Shown: positions 25,219 through 40,200, numbered from the stretch's first letter. The stretch: DNA of 64,000 nucleotides from Strigops habroptila (GCF_004027225.2 NC_044279.2:49004744-49068743); one strand, 5' to 3'. The notes: a model not told the origin generated them from the sequence alone. Made by a program: numbers and translations.

Positions 25219-28200
25219 GTAAATTTTGTTATTCTCATGCAGACTAAGAAAATAGAAACACTAATATCTCGCCTCTATGTGGAAGCTATTCAAAAGTTCC
25301 TCTAACTAGCTTTTACAACTGACAACAGTATTGAAGGCAATCACAGTGGAGGTAAGAGGGCAGCTAAAAGTTGCACGGGAGAACACTGCACATCCCATTG
25401 CCTGAGGAGGGGAGGTTTTGACCTAGGTTTACACTTACTGATGCTTTCTGTGTTTATGCGTTTGGCTACCCAATATTTTCTGTAGCTTTTGACAACAATA
25501 AAATAACTGTTGATAACGGAGAACTGTTTGATTATTACAGCCTGATAGGATCTTCTGTAATGCAGGGAGGTGGTAGACAGCAGTGATACCGCAATGCAGC
25601 AGACAGAGCGTGGCAGCTTTACCAGCAGGTATCACCTGTGTCAGAACAAGCTAAAGACAAACAACTAACTCAGCAGTATAGAGGGTGGAGTTGAGGTTTC
25701 ACAGTTTTCATGGGACACATCTTTTGGAGCATAGATCCTGTTGGCCAGTGTTTTAGCTAGTCTTTCCTGAGCTTTCTGGTAAATCTTTCTGACAACTGTA
25801 TCAGATCCTAATTTATTATCTGGAAATACAGTGCTGAAACACTCCTACAGTTATGACTGCAGTGTTACCTCAGCAGGATCTGACTGTAACTATTCCTTTA
25901 TTAATGCTCAGTGTTTACAAGAATTTGGACATTTTCCACTATGTCATTTTAGGACAAAGTCTGTGTTAGCTTCAACAGCAGTCAGATTATATGTTGCTAT
26001 CATTTAATTAGCAGCGATATATATGAGAGAGCACTAATGTCATGCCTTACTGGATGAAAGTGCAGAATAAGAGTAGCAAGCAGAGGGAAAAGCGGCAGAT
26101 AGATTGTGGGTGTCAGAGGAGGGATATGTTTGGGTCCATTTGTCAAGATAGTAGTCTCATGCTGAGTTCATCTCACGTGAAGACTGTATTTGCTGTAGAA
26201 TGTTAAATTTACTCCCACTTGGAAACTTACCTTCGGGGTGTCTCAGAATAATGAAACATGTGCTTTGATAGGGGTTTCTTCATCCAATTTTTCTGCCCTT
26301 GCAAGACCTACTAAATTTTGCTCCTTTTTCACAGATACATCTGTTGAGGTTTGACAGAAATAATAAGACCCAAGAAGTCAGCACAGTTTAGGCGGCCAAC
26401 TTGTAACTGGCAAGCTGTGGTTATTTGTGCGCTCTTAGGAGCTGGTTACAGGCAGATAGCGTAGGCATACACTTAGTGCAGGGCTGTTGAGAGCTCCACT
26501 TTCGGCCTCTTTATTTAAAACTGAAATCTGAAATAATAACATATTGAACACAGTAATCCGGATTTTTTTAGATCACTCAATTTGCTTCTGATTTTCAGCC
26601 ATCATGAGCATGCCCACAATGTAGAAGAGGTCAGTAGAGGTTACTGGTAGCTAGCTCCTCTGGAAATATAACTTCTGCAGTGTAGTGGGCGTACATAAGA
26701 TCACTGTCACTCTCATGAAACCATCCTTCACTTTGACATTTAGTCCTTGGTCTTATTCTTCAGCAGGAAGCAAGGTGGCAACAGTACAACAGAGAATGCA
26801 AAAATGAGAACAGGGAGTAACCAGGATATGTGTTAGATTGCTAGAAGAGAAAGATATTTGAAGGGAATCTTTCAGATGTGTCGAGGTACTAGAAGGAAAA
26901 AAATGCACAACACAAATACAGAGGTGCTAAAATATTTTGCATATTCACCTTTCTCAGTTTTTGACTTCAGCAAATTCAAGGAGTTTCCAAACTGTTTTGC
27001 CACCCTTTTTTGGATGAACATTATATTTTGTTTACTAGTTAATATTAAATCTTTTCAGGATTAGTTCCCCTTAATTGGATTTTAAAAATAATATGTCTAA
27101 ACGAATAGGTTTTACTATTTTCTATATTCTCGAAGATTAAATGTGAACAAGAAGGAGTGTTACAGATTTTGTATACTTAAAAGGAAAACTTCATAGCCAC
27201 ACTCAGCCGCCTGTTCTCATCTTGATTTTTCAAAAGAGGCAGTGAGATGGGATTATGCAGTGAGTAACACCAGTGTTTGGCACGATTATGGCATGTTTGC
27301 TGCCTGCACAAGGCAGAGGAAACTAGATACTATTGCTGAACTCAGCTCAGTGTACTGTTGTCATATATTATTTAGTGCACTAAATGTATTAATTATTGCA
27401 CTAATATACATAATGTATTAATTATTGCACTATACTATATAATGTATTAATCATTGCATTATATGCATCTTGTATTAATTAGTGCACTAATTCTTGAAGG
27501 GCACAGTGGGGCTGGGCACTATGCAGCCAGTCTAACACAGCAGTCAAATCCCATGCTGTCTGCAAATTAACTGTGCACATGTGGATGATTAGACTTTTCA
27601 GTACTCAGGTTGGAATTTGGGAGGTCTTCTCCTGTAAGAATTTTTTAATTTCAGATTTCAAGCTTTAAGTTTTGCAGTGAAATGTTTTTAGTATTTTGTC
27701 CATTAGAAGTCAGGTTTTTCCACTTAGCATGTTCAAAGGAGGCCTGACTGAGCAGGCACAAAAGGATTCAGGGAGGACAGTGCAGCGGCTGTTCCAAGCA
27801 GGTGGTGTGATGAATTCCCCTTCACTAAGTGCTAAAAAGGCTTCTGCTCAGCATGGGGAAGCTTGCTTCATTATATGACCCTAACCCCTCTGATTATAAA
27901 CTTGACTGGCACCAATGGAGACAGAGTGCCTGCTGGTGAGTGAACAGCGTATCCAGGCAGAGCCCAAATACACAGTGACTGAACAGACATTGCTTAAAAA
28001 CAAGGTATGAGAGATCTGTAGCACTTGTCCTTTGAGATCTCTCTGATCTCTTCAAACATAACAGCTCCTTGAGGTTCCCTTTCTTATCTCTTAACCTTTA
28101 TTTTCTTAACCCTTGTACTGTTTTCAGTTGCCCGCCCAGCACACACACACCTCAGTCATCTGTGTTGTCTCTTCTCATGCAGCATCTGCTGGAGGAGTGA

Positions 28201-31200
28201 CTCCACAGTTTCTTCAGCAGGGCTCTGGCTGAGGTGATTGCTTGCTGTTCTTACACCTGCTTTCTTGGACCATGTGCTCTCTTCTGTCTGCAAATTCCAT
28301 CAAGGTGTGGTGCAAGGATTTTGGCTGTTTTTCCAGGAGTTCTGCAGCCCAGTGGAGGTCAGAGCTCCTAGGTGGAGAGAAGGATAAGCTCCTTCTTCCC
28401 TGTGTGTTGCAATCAGGGTTTGAGCCCCAGAAACCAAAACCATAGCTATGGCTATTTAAATTGAATGGGTAACTAACTCCTTTAGCAGTGTTAAACACTG
28501 TGGGACAGTGTTAACAGTGGGAGCTTCTCACTCTCTGTCTGAGTGTGGAGTTTTGTGTCCTGTTGGCTCCCAAGCGGTGGACAAAGGTAGATTATTAGCA
28601 GAGTGCAGAGGGACAGGGAACTTGCTGCAGGTTTTGAAGTGTGAGAGGTAGTAACATAAGATAGTAGATGATGAATCCTAGTAGTCTGGCAGGGAGTGCT
28701 CAGCAGTGGGTTCAGTCCTAAATGCTTCCTCTGCCAGTTCAGTCTATGCTGCATGTCACAGAAAGGGAAGAAGTTGATGAGGGAAGGAAAGGCTCCTTGG
28801 CATTCTTCTTTCTCTTCTTCAAAACATAAGGGGAAGGTCTGATGAGGTGGCTTTTGCTCTCCTCTTCCCTGGATCATTCACCATTTTGTGGGGTAAACCA
28901 AGAGCAGTCTTGCCCTTGAGGTAGCCTTAAAGAGCTTTCTGAGATCCTTGTCCCCTCCCTTGCTATTGGCAGTGATGGATGCGTTGGCAGCTGGATGTGC
29001 TGGGGCAAATGGGATGCACACTGAGCAAACAAATAAATGTGCTGCAGGCTGGGGAATGGCAGCAGGGAAGGCAAGGGGCAGAACTCTGGACAAGACTTCA
29101 TTTGAGTTGTGGAATTATCGACAGGGACTTCTCTACGTCTAACCCAAATGACCAGGCAGCATGTGAGCTTGCGGCAAGGGGCAGTGATTTTTTAGAAATG
29201 ATGGTGGCACATGGGATGTGCCTTCCTTTCTTGGGCTGCCCTCTGCTGCTGCTGCATGGAGCTGACACTAACTGAGCTACTGCTTCATGGTTTGTCTTTA
29301 AATTATTCACCATGGAGAAACAGAAACTGATCACTGGATAAATGGGGGTTTATGAGCTCTGCTTTTTGCTTGGGGGAACACTGGCTTGTTAAAATTCATC
29401 ATCTGGTTCAGCTGAACTTAAAAGTAAATTAATTCCAGTACTGGGGAAAAATAACACAATTAGGACAAGTTCCTTAGCCAGGCTTTGAGAGCAAGCATGA
29501 CGTGCTGTTGAGGCTGATGGCAAGGTTTATGTTAAATTAACATATAAAGCACCCTAGGAAATGTGGTGTGGCATGTCTTGATTGTAATTTGCTACCATGA
29601 TTCTGGTTGCTGAAGGTTTATAGATAATCTGAAGACTTTCCATTTCCTGTTTCATTTGTTACCCAAATTTGCCTCCCCCCTTCTTATTTAATGCATTTCC
29701 ACTGTTGCCTCAACAGAGCAGCAGAACAGATGACAGACAGCACTGAGGAAGGGTATCCTGCACTCCACCTACCTACAGCTTGAGTAGCATGTCCATCATG
29801 TCACACACTTCTGCTGGTCAGAAACCTCTTGTAATGCTTTCAGGCAAGGAAACCCTTCACATCTATTCCCATACAGCCCACTTTAGCTTCATGTGTAGAA
29901 ATAAAATACCCTTATAAGTAGGAGTAATAGGTTTCTCTTTGTTGGAGTTGCCTAGTTGCTTTGTTTTTCTGGTAGCTGTAATGCCAGATATCTTTTGGAA
30001 GTCTTTAGAGGTTTCAGGACTCCTAAAGGTCCCCATGAATATTTCAAGGTGATGCCACAAGAGGGAAGCTAGTGAGTTTTCCCAGCTAGGTTTTTAGAGG
30101 GAAGGAGGGCAAATCCAGGAAATTCCATGCAGATACAGACATTAATAGGATGTAACAGTTGTGGAATCAAGCCCTCAGAAGTTAGGAAACGCAAGAATCG
30201 CAGTTCCCTGGGTAACCTTAGTGTTTGAACGAGTTATGCTGCATCTTTAATTACACAGTCACATACTGTTGCGATGAGCAGCTATTCAGTATTTTTGCAT
30301 CCTCTCTAACAGTATGTGGCCTCAGGCTTTGCTCAGTGACTGCTATTCAGTCTGTCTTCTAAAGACAGAATAAATCATTTTAGTTTCGGTTAACAGCTGC
30401 CTGCTTATTTAGATAGGTTGTCAGTATGATGTATAGTATATAAATAATACCAGCTTCTTTGTGCTTGTTGCAGTGCTCAGGGGACAGAGCTTCTCAAGTG
30501 CTCTTAGGATTCAGAGGTGCCCATGGTATTCCCTCCTATAACAAGTCAGACCTAGTAGCTTAGTTACTAGTTCCTATTTTTAATGCCCAAGTGTGGGTGG
30601 CAGCATGGAAGAATTGTTTTGGGAAGAGGGTCCCTTGCTTGGTCTGCTTACAGAGCTTCAGGATATAAAGTGATAATGGAAACTACTATTTTTCTTTTGG
30701 GAAAGTCTTCTCTTCAGTTATGTTGGGGAAAATAGACCATACAATGAAACAACACTGGTGTGATGGTGCTAGAGTACCAGCTCTGCATTTCGTAGTGGTA
30801 GAGGTAAGAGGTGTTATAAGGAGATAGTTGAAGGAGCATTAGAAAATAGCTTTATTGAGAATTGGAAGGAGCTTTGTTCAAAAGGGATGTGTGGAAGTCA
30901 AGAAAGTGCTTGTGTGAAATGGCATAGAAGTAGTTACTGAGTGCTGTCCTTATGCAAAGATGGGAGTAAAGAATTTGATACTCAGTAAGACGTAATGGGT
31001 AAAGGAGAAAATCCAAGAACCCCTCTGAAAGGAGTGACAAATAGTTCATGTCTGATGTGAGAGGAAAGGGACTCCAGTGAACTGCAGCAGAGAAAGCAGA
31101 GAACCTGGCCAAAGGTGCCAGCCAGAGGAATGGCCTTTGCCTTCCAGATGGAGGTGGGTAAGGAAAGACAGAAATCCAGCGAAATGAGAGCCTTGTGCTT

Positions 31201-34200
31201 CTAAAGTTCAGTATAGGTGCCTGATCTAGTAGCGTCTGTGTCTCCGTTAAACATTTCACTAAAATCTAGCTTCTACACACACAGTATAATAAGCATAGTG
31301 CATAAAGCGTGATGTTAACAGAATCTGCCTGCCTGCACACGCTGATGTGGACACATGGCCCGTTTTTTAGAGCAAACCATGCAGCCACAGGTAGCAGCTT
31401 ACGTACTTCAGACATGGGAGTGTGAGCAGCCCTCTCTGGGTAGGGTTCCCAATGCCTGGAGGCAGCCCAGCTCCCTCCTCATAAAGTCCTGTGAGGAATT
31501 CATAGCCTAAGTGTCCCTGCATGTGTTGCATCCCTTAGTACTCTTGGAGCTAGGAAACATGCAACACATCCAAATGGGAGTTAAGTGCAGTAGCTACAGC
31601 TCTGGTCCTTCTCCTTCTTTCCTAAGGGGGGATGTTTAATACCTACAGACAAGTTCATCCTCTTCTGCCACACATTTTGAGATCTCAGGTCAATTCCTGG
31701 GAGGAAGAAAAAAGTCCCAGTCTGGTCTTCCAGCCCCTGAGGCCCCTCATTACTCTGAAGTTCAACTAGGAACTGGGTCCCATTTCCCAGCTCAGTCTCC
31801 CAAGTGGCTCCTGCAGCCAGCAAACTTCCTAGCTAACAGGTTTGAGCCAAGCCACTAAAATCCCTGTGTCACACTAGTAGTATAGTTACACCTCAGCTCT
31901 AGATGGCTCAAACAGGGAGTAAGAGTCAGATCTGATGAAAATAAAACACACATGATAGAAGAAATGAAGTCTGAAGTGCACCAATGCACAGGAAAACTTC
32001 TGGGAACAAAGAAAAAAGTGGAAAGAAACCTGGAGGTCACATGCTGTTGAGATGGGCAAACAGCTCCTGTGTATTTTGGGAGGGCTTCCAAAAGTAGTAG
32101 TGCATATGCATAGCTGACACAAGAAACCTCCAACCACGTTATAGCCTGGTTTAAGCTGCAGGAGGAACCAGGCCACTGAGCCTTTGGCATCTAGCTCAGC
32201 CAGCTGGTCTGTGGAGAAGGACAGGGAGAGAGCCCCATCCCTCCAGCTGGTGATTCACAGCACTTGGGTAAGGCTGGGTTTGGAGGTGCGCATGAACTGA
32301 GGGTCTGAAGTGATGTGGTGCGAATAAGCCTGAGCTCCCTAACACGGCTGCTGTGCTAGAGCAGACATCAGGCAGTGCTGTGCTGTTTGTATCGGCAGCT
32401 TTCAAAGCACTTTGCAGTGGCGGGTGCTCACGTTTGCTGTCATCAGTTTTACAGGCTGGGGACGGAAGAGAGGAAGTGTAAAGTGTTCAAGCGCGGACCA
32501 GTCAAGAAGCCAAGAGGGGCATTCCCAGCTCCTGCCCTCTTTCTGGATGGCAGAGAGTGCTGTCTCTTGATAAGAGTTACACTTTTACTAAGCTGTTGGA
32601 CTGGAGCCCTGCTTCTGCTTGCCCAGTTCTCCTCCCCAGCAGCTGCACTGCCCCAGCACTCACCATCCCTGCCAGCACAGCCACCAGCACTCACTGCAAG
32701 CCTGCTCACGGGGGGATTTACCTAGAAAATTCAAATAACAAACAGGCTAAATGTGCACATACACTTACTGTATGTCCTGCTACTGAGCAAGGGGTTTACC
32801 TCCCTGCAAACACAGTCTTTAATGCAAGGAAGACGTCTTTGCTCTTTCAGACTGAAGGTGGGAAACTCCTGCTTGGATGCCTGTCACCGTCTTTTGTGGT
32901 TTGAACCATCATCCACAGCTCAGAACGGTTCTGACAGATCACTGACGTGATGGTAAAAATAAGCTGCTCTTTACCTTCACTTCAATTATTTATCAAAAAC
33001 TTTAGGAAAGTCTGTGGCATTTTGGAGGCACTTAATTAATTTGCGTCCTTATTTTCTCTTACATGCAGATGGAGGTTCCCGCAGGCTCCACATTTAAGAG
33101 AAGCCTGCAAAGTGCTTGTGGGATCTGCACTAGAATCCTTTTAATCTCCAGGCATCAAGTGGGCCTTTGCTGCAGGCTTACGGGGTCAGAGGAGCTGCAC
33201 TGAGACCTTCTAAAAGTACAACTATATTTAATAATAATAACAGAGGAAGTATAAACTCACCAGCCCATTCAGTTGCTTTTTATAGCAATGTTTTTCTATT
33301 TCAAGCCTGCACCAGTGGTATGGAAGTGCTGCCCTTAAACACATTTAATCTTCTGCTGCTTGGTCACATTTTCCAAGTGAGAAAGATCTCAGTTGCCAGT
33401 GCTTGATATAACAATAACTCAAAGGTGCCAGGAGCAGAAGGGAAGTATTATTTTAAATAATAATAATAATAATAAAGATATATTTTAAGAAGAAAATGAA
33501 ATCCAGTTGGGATGTTTCTTATCGTATGTGAATAGTTTGAAGGTTTTGCCTCTTTCAAGAAGAATGTAATGTTGAGTGCAGAAGAAGTGTGTCCATCCAA
33601 TGTTTCGCCTAATTAGCATGAAAAAAATAAAGCTGGGCCAAAATATCTAACCCATGGGAATTAAAGCTCATGCAGGCTGAGATTCTGTGGGCTAGCTGAA
33701 CTTTTGAAGGGTGACAGTAGGCATTGCAGGATCCATCAGGTGGGTAGACGTGTACAGTTTGGCGTGGAAGAGAGCAGTTTTATGCCTTTAGTCTGAACTT
33801 GCTGAATTTAATTCTCCTCCTTGCTACAGATCCCTGTTATCAACTTGGGAAACAACTTTCTGCATTTGCAGGAGCCACAGCTCCTGACCTGTGAAGCAAA
33901 GCTGCATCCCAGGGCTCTTTGTAGCATTAGTTTTGTATTCAGGAAGGTGCCTGGATGAAATGCCAGGACATTCAGATAGATGAATTACAGAGTGCAGCAG
34001 GTTCCAATACTCAAGTGCAGACTCTTCTTTCCCAAACTGAGCCTTGCGTTTGTGACAAAAAAGGTGTAGTGTGGGCACTGCAAGCACTGGGTACTGCCCA
34101 CATATAAGTAGGGATGATTTTTTATTCATTTTTCCTTCTTTTTTCTTTTTGTTTTCAATCAATTTAAGAAATGTTTCCTCTTCTGGTCTCAGGTAGAATG

Positions 34201-37200
34201 AAAAACAAATTAGACTTTCAGGAATCCTGTAAATATTTACATTCCCATACGTACAGCAAAGCAAATGTCTGTTTGCAGAGTATCAGCTGGATGTGCAGCA
34301 GACGTGCTGCACTAAAGGGAAGCTTCTTGGAAGGGTGGCTTAAAGATATTCAGAGGTGGCTTAAAGATATGCTCTCCACCAGGGCCTTCAAGAAGAGAGA
34401 AATCACTATGGATATCTCAGGAAATACTGCTTCTTATCTTCCACAGCACTCGGCTTAGGGTGGGAAATGTTCTAGTCCTTTCTTCTTAGGCTAGGCCAGC
34501 ACCTGGTGCCATAAAGTGTCTCTCTGGAGGAGCTCACATCATGTCCTTGGGGATATGGTGCATTGTGTTAGAGAAGGCAGCATACCGGGTTTGCAGGATG
34601 AGAGCTAGGACTGGAAACAGGACCCTCATGAGAGATTCCAATTTTAAAGGGAATCAGTTCTTTTCATAAACGGGACAGTTTTATTGTGATAAATATGAAG
34701 AAAAATTAAACAGTTCCACAAACCTTTGAGAGGTTTGGGATTTTTTTGTTTTTTAATAATAAATTTCAATGGCCACTTTAGACTGATGAAAACCAGCTGC
34801 CTGCACCAGTGAGCATCCTCACCCTCATTCAAACCTGGAGACAGCACAGGGCATACAGCAGGACACAAGTACTTTTCTAACCCATGCAAGTGATTACATT
34901 TGTCACAGACATAGGTCTTGACTCTTGAAAGAAGGACAGTCACTATCAGCCTAGGTCAATCCTTCTGCATGAGGTCAGGAAGAGAGGGTAAATGACTGGA
35001 GCACAGAGGCTGAAGTGGTTTTGTACCTTTGAGATATTCTGAGAGTATTTCACACTGGGGGTAGTTGGTGTCATCTGTGGGAGGCACAAATGAGGGAGTT
35101 TGCCTTCACTGTGAAACTCAAGTGGTGGCATGGCTCGAGTCTGCAAGGTGGCAGGATTGTTTCTACTGGAAGGAAAATATTCCCAAGCTACCTCAGAAGA
35201 AGCGGGAGGAAAACAGACCAGCAGTAGGTCTTTATCACCCAGAAATGGTGATTTTGTTAGGCACCATGAGGAGCAGGGGTGGTCTCCCTGGCTGAGCAGA
35301 GGTATGGGAATGAGCCAAGGATGAACAGTGTTAGGAGCCCCATGGAATGACCTGCTCAGCTTGAGGAGGGAGCAGTGCCCCCCTACGCTTGTGAACTCCC
35401 TTATGTTTGCTGTACATGGTGCCTCTAAAATGCTGATCTTTCTAGTGTCTGCTTTTGTGTTTGCAGAACATCATCAAGAAAGTGATTGGACAAAAATTTG
35501 TGTACAAGTTTGTCTCCTTTCCTGAGATTTTAAAAATGGATCCACATGCTGTGGAAATCAGCAGAGAGAGCCTTTTGCTGCAGGACAGCGACTGTAAGAT
35601 GCCTTCCGAGAGCAGGGATCAGCACAAACACAGCTTGTCAGCACTGAAAAGCACAAGCCGTAATGAATATATCCACTCTGGCCTGTACTCCTCTTTCACT
35701 ATCAACTCTCTGCAGAACCAGCCAGACCCTTACAAGCCAATCAAAACAGAAAAACTGGAGGAGAAGTCAGAAGGAAACACACCAGTGGAAGAAGTTCGGA
35801 CTGTCATCAGATTTGTGACAAACAAAACAGACAAACAAGTTATGAGGCCCATGGTGTCATTGCCTTCCACTTCTGAAACAGCAGCTGCCTCTGCTTTTCT
35901 CAGCTCGTCAGTATCAGCTAAAATATCTTCCTTAATGCTACCCAACAGTGCCAGCATTTCATCTCCATCGTCATCTTCCTCCCGGTCACCATCTCTGTCT
36001 CCCACCTCACCTCTCCCTGCAGATCACAGGAGCCTCTTCCTTGATTCCAGTTGCCACGACTCAGATTCTCTTGAGCCTCTGAACCTCTCCTCAGGCTCCA
36101 AGGCAAAATCTCCATCTCTTCCCCCAAAGGCTAAAAAACCCAAAGGCTTGGAAATCTCCGCCCCACCTATGGTCCTCTCCAGCACCGACATTGGTTCCAT
36201 CGCCCTCAACAGCCCCGCACTTCCTTCAGGATCCCTGACTCCAGCTTTCTTCACTGCACAGGTGAGACCTGCCTGTCTCCTGTACTCTTGCTTTAGCCAA
36301 GTATTCGCTCCATGTGGCCAGGAGTGTTACCTCTTTTCGCCTATCCATCTGATGATGGGAGAAAAACCAACATATGGGGAAGAGGGAAACATAGCAGAGG
36401 TCTGAAAAAAGAGTGGAAAGTAGGTTCCTCCTGGGGTTCCTATGTGAGTGTGGGAAAACTGTCACTGTTCATAGACTGCCTGGAAGGATAACAAGATGGG
36501 CAGCCATTAGTGAACATGAGTGAATCGCTTGTCAGTTCAAACCAGGTCTCCAAAACAAGCAGGAAAAATCCAACAAGAAAAACACGAGGGTTTTGTAGGT
36601 CTTGACTTGAGCATGTGCACTGTGGGATGCTTGATTAGTTTTCAAACAGTGTGACCTTTTCATTAGCTTTTGAATACAGAGTAAATTAAGTACTTTCTAA
36701 GGCAGGCTTGTAAGCCAGTTCCAATTTCCAAAGTTTTACGCATCCAGAGGCCTTGCCAGAGGTTCCTTTCAGCACAGACCTGCTGAATAACCAGGAGGTC
36801 ATTTTGTTCTTTTTAATCACATATTTGTGCAGTCACAATGGCGAGTTCCCATTTTCAAGCAACTCTATGAAAAAAAATGTAGCAGGTCAGAGGAGGAGAG
36901 GAAAATCACATAGATAATGACCTGGTGTGTCCGTCAGTGAGCTGCTGCCACTGCAAAATTAGACAAAAAGAATCCAAGAGTAAAATTATGCCAATGATGA
37001 ACACCCCCCAACCTCTCTCCCCCGCCCCTCCCCCCCAATAAAAATGCAAATACTGGCATTGAATGAAACAAACTGAAAGTAAATAAATAAACACAAAGTT
37101 GTGTGTGTTACAAGCTGTCATTTACTTGCAGTTCAGACACACCTGTAAGCCACCAAGATACCAAGTTGTGTTGCAAAGACAGAGGATTCTGTGGGCTGTT

Positions 37201-40200
37201 ATCTGTCATTTTTGGCACCGTGAAGCCTTGAAGTGAAGTTATGCTTGGCAGGAAGAACAGAAGTGTGGCAAACCAAAATTGAGGTGCATTGACAGACTCT
37301 TATAACCTCTAACTAACTGTGGTATAACCACAGTATTTTGCTCATAGGGAGCAAATCTGACAAATAAATCATATCAGATGCCAACCAGACACAGTGACTG
37401 ACAACATGAGTTGTTACAAACTCACTTTAATTCTCTGCTGCCCCAAACCTCAGTATGAACAGAGATTCCTTTCCTCATTTTGTAAGTATTTCTTCGAACG
37501 TTTCATTTTCTCATTAATCTATAAACTGGTGTACTTACTACCCTCGAAAGATGTAAAAGGGAATTAGGTATATGATCGTGACCCTCCTTCAGCAGGATAG
37601 CTACCTAAGGCCGTGATGACTGTTATCCAACTTAATGCCATTACAAACTTTTTTTTACAGGTTACCCTGTCACAGAAGAAGCAGATGCACTTGTGTAGGG
37701 TAGTTCCTGGGTCCATTTATTTAAACTTTTGGCTATACAGCAACACGCCTTTCTTTCCTCTCTTTTAGCCCTCTATTTCTAGTGTGGATAAGAAGTGCCT
37801 TGCATCCTAAATACTTGACCCTAGTGAATATAAAATAAAAGCTATATAACAACTGTGTTCAGATAACTGTAATACCACAATGCAGATTAATAATTTAGGC
37901 TGGAAATCTGCAGTTCGTCCCATTATCTTAGGAAGAGCATGGATAGTATCTTAGACAATCTGTGATTTATGAGGTCCCAGCAGTAGACACCTGCAAACGC
38001 AGGGGCAGGTGCAGAACAGGATGTCAGGCACCAGCTCCTGCTCCAGGAGTGATGTAGTCCTGCTGCCTGAGAGGGTATTTCAGATGGCTTTCCATTGTAC
38101 CTGCTGGTCACAAGGAATACCCTTGGCTGAAGCCCTGTGAAAGGGCACGTGATATACAGAACCAATTTCAGAACAGCAAAATGGGTTTGAAGATGTCAGT
38201 GCATACACTACCGTACTTTGGCAGAGAAATGTCAGCTTTCCATTTGGTTAACTTCAAAGAGAGATATTTGGACTTTGTTCAGTACTTGCTTCTTTTACAG
38301 ATTGCTTTTGCTTCTTACTTTGTTGGCTCTCCCTTGGCCCACGTGGATATATAATTTTGATTTACTCTTTCTCTTCAGGCCTCTACTTTAGCGTTTATAA
38401 CTTTTACAACATGCTGTTTCCTTATGGACAAAGTAGTGTGCCTGCAGCCAGCATGTGCATGATCTGTGTTCTATCCACATACACCAACCAGGCTCTAGCA
38501 CGTGCCTAATGACCTGGGAAGTAACATACATCTGACAGCACTTGTCTGTTATCTGACAGCTAGAAGAAAGAGTGTACTTACATGCATTCTTTGTCAGAGA
38601 AGTCAGGAACCATGAGCATCGTTGCTTAACATAGTCCTCTCTGTGCAATGAATAATTTCTACTTAAACTGTTCCTTAGATTATAATGATGTTTTTTAAGT
38701 AGGAACTTCCCACTGGGTTCCACAGGAAGTACCAGGTGTACAGCTGCACGAGGGCAGAAAACGAAGTGACACTTCAATTTCCATGCATAATTTCAGGATA
38801 GCCTGTGCTGTGGTGGTGTTTACACTTACTTTTCCTGTGGTGGTTTTGATGCTTGATTGATGGCAGCACTGAGAACAAGGCTGGGAGGGTCTGTGCTCTT
38901 TTTGCATTAAATATTAAACAACAGATTTGGAGGCTTGCTTTGGCCAGCTCTTGGCTCTAGCAGAACTTGCAGACATTAGCGCTCAGATCATCAGAGGACA
39001 TGAACTCTTGCTTAGCACTGTTGTTAGGCATGTTAATGTGCTTCCAGAGACGAATGGAGGAACAGTTTCAAATCAGCTCAGTTTCAAATCTCCTGTCTCT
39101 CTGAAGACCTGCTCTGGCTGTATCTAGGTAGGCATAAACACCTCCAAACTTTCTTCATTACTTTCAGAAGACCCTCGCAAGAAATGCAGTTTTGGATATC
39201 CGCAACTTCTCAGAGATAAAGAACTGAGGCATAGCTTGTCAGAGCTCTCAGTACAGGTGGCACAATACTGTGTCCTTAGTCAACCGTTGCTGGGTCTTGC
39301 TGCTTACCTCTTTGGTTTTAAGGTTAGTAGGCTCTTCTGTAAGTAGGTCTCTTGAGTATTTATTCTGACCTAATTCAATGTGTTCTTTGTCTGTCTTGTA
39401 AATCCCCATCAATACCTGCCTGCCTGTGGAGCATCGGCTTGTCATGTGGCACAGGAAGGGTGCTCTCACTGGTACTGCTGTTTTCCTGCCTCGTGAAAAC
39501 ACAGTGGTCCTGGAAGAGGGTGTTTGAGAAGGAGCTGATCACAAGTGCTTGCTTGTCAAGGATTTTTTCTCAGATATCTTGAGCAGACCTGTCACTTTAT
39601 GAGATCAAGACAGAAGTTTTCTCCTTGCCAGGCCTCCCACTCTTTGCCCCTTTTGATGTCTTCCAAACATAGAATCACAGAATAGTTAGGGTTGGAAAGG
39701 ACCTTAAAGTCATCTAGTTCCAATATTCAAACCCTGACCTTATTGGTACTCCTGTGACCGCCATACCTGCTGTTTTAGTGCATGACACCTTCTGCTTTCC
39801 CATAAATACCAGATGTTTATTAATACTTGGGACATAACTGTGGTTTCTTCCATGAGGTTTGATGTTTCCGATCCACCTTCCTCAGCACAAGGGAGATGGC
39901 AGTGTCCTTTCCCTTCACATTTCTCCATGAACTCCACTTCTTTTGAGATTCCTTAAGAGAAACCATTCCCTTTGAGAACAGCCAAGCTCTTTGTATTAAA
40001 CAGCCATTCAGACACCTTATGACAGAATCACCGGAGGACCTTAATTTGCCACTCCTTGTCTTTCCCATCTCTTCTGCTGGTGTTAAACTAATTGTTTGAC
40101 CTTCTTGTGAACTCCAGTGCAAGCACGTCAGAGCAGGTCTGTATTCCTGTGCGTTTACATAGAGCCTCCAACACCACAGACAACCCCCAGGCACTGCTTT

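Larger units (their letters stand above)
25219..35466 (+). other. ELK3: ELK3 intron 2
   Basis: The intron is 10.2 kb with GTAAAT and TTGCAG ends. It contains a 29-bp AT-rich tandem array (27383-27491), a short CA run near 28140, a TAA microsatellite (33454-33475) and a 20-bp duplication near 34334-34373. Reading through from exon 2 adds 28 codons before a stop at 25303. No other coding potential was recognised. Confidence 0.9.

Noticed and set aside
30852-31259. 135-codon minus-strand open frame in ELK3 intron 2
   Set aside because: No motif, homologue or splice signal recognised; its length fits chance.
32375-32904. Overlapping 86-116 codon frames on both strands
   Set aside because: Mutually overlapping low-complexity frames in a locally GC-rich stretch, with no domain.
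34334-34373. 20-bp direct duplication (GGTGGCTTAAAGATAT core)
   Set aside because: A short local slippage event with no further structure.
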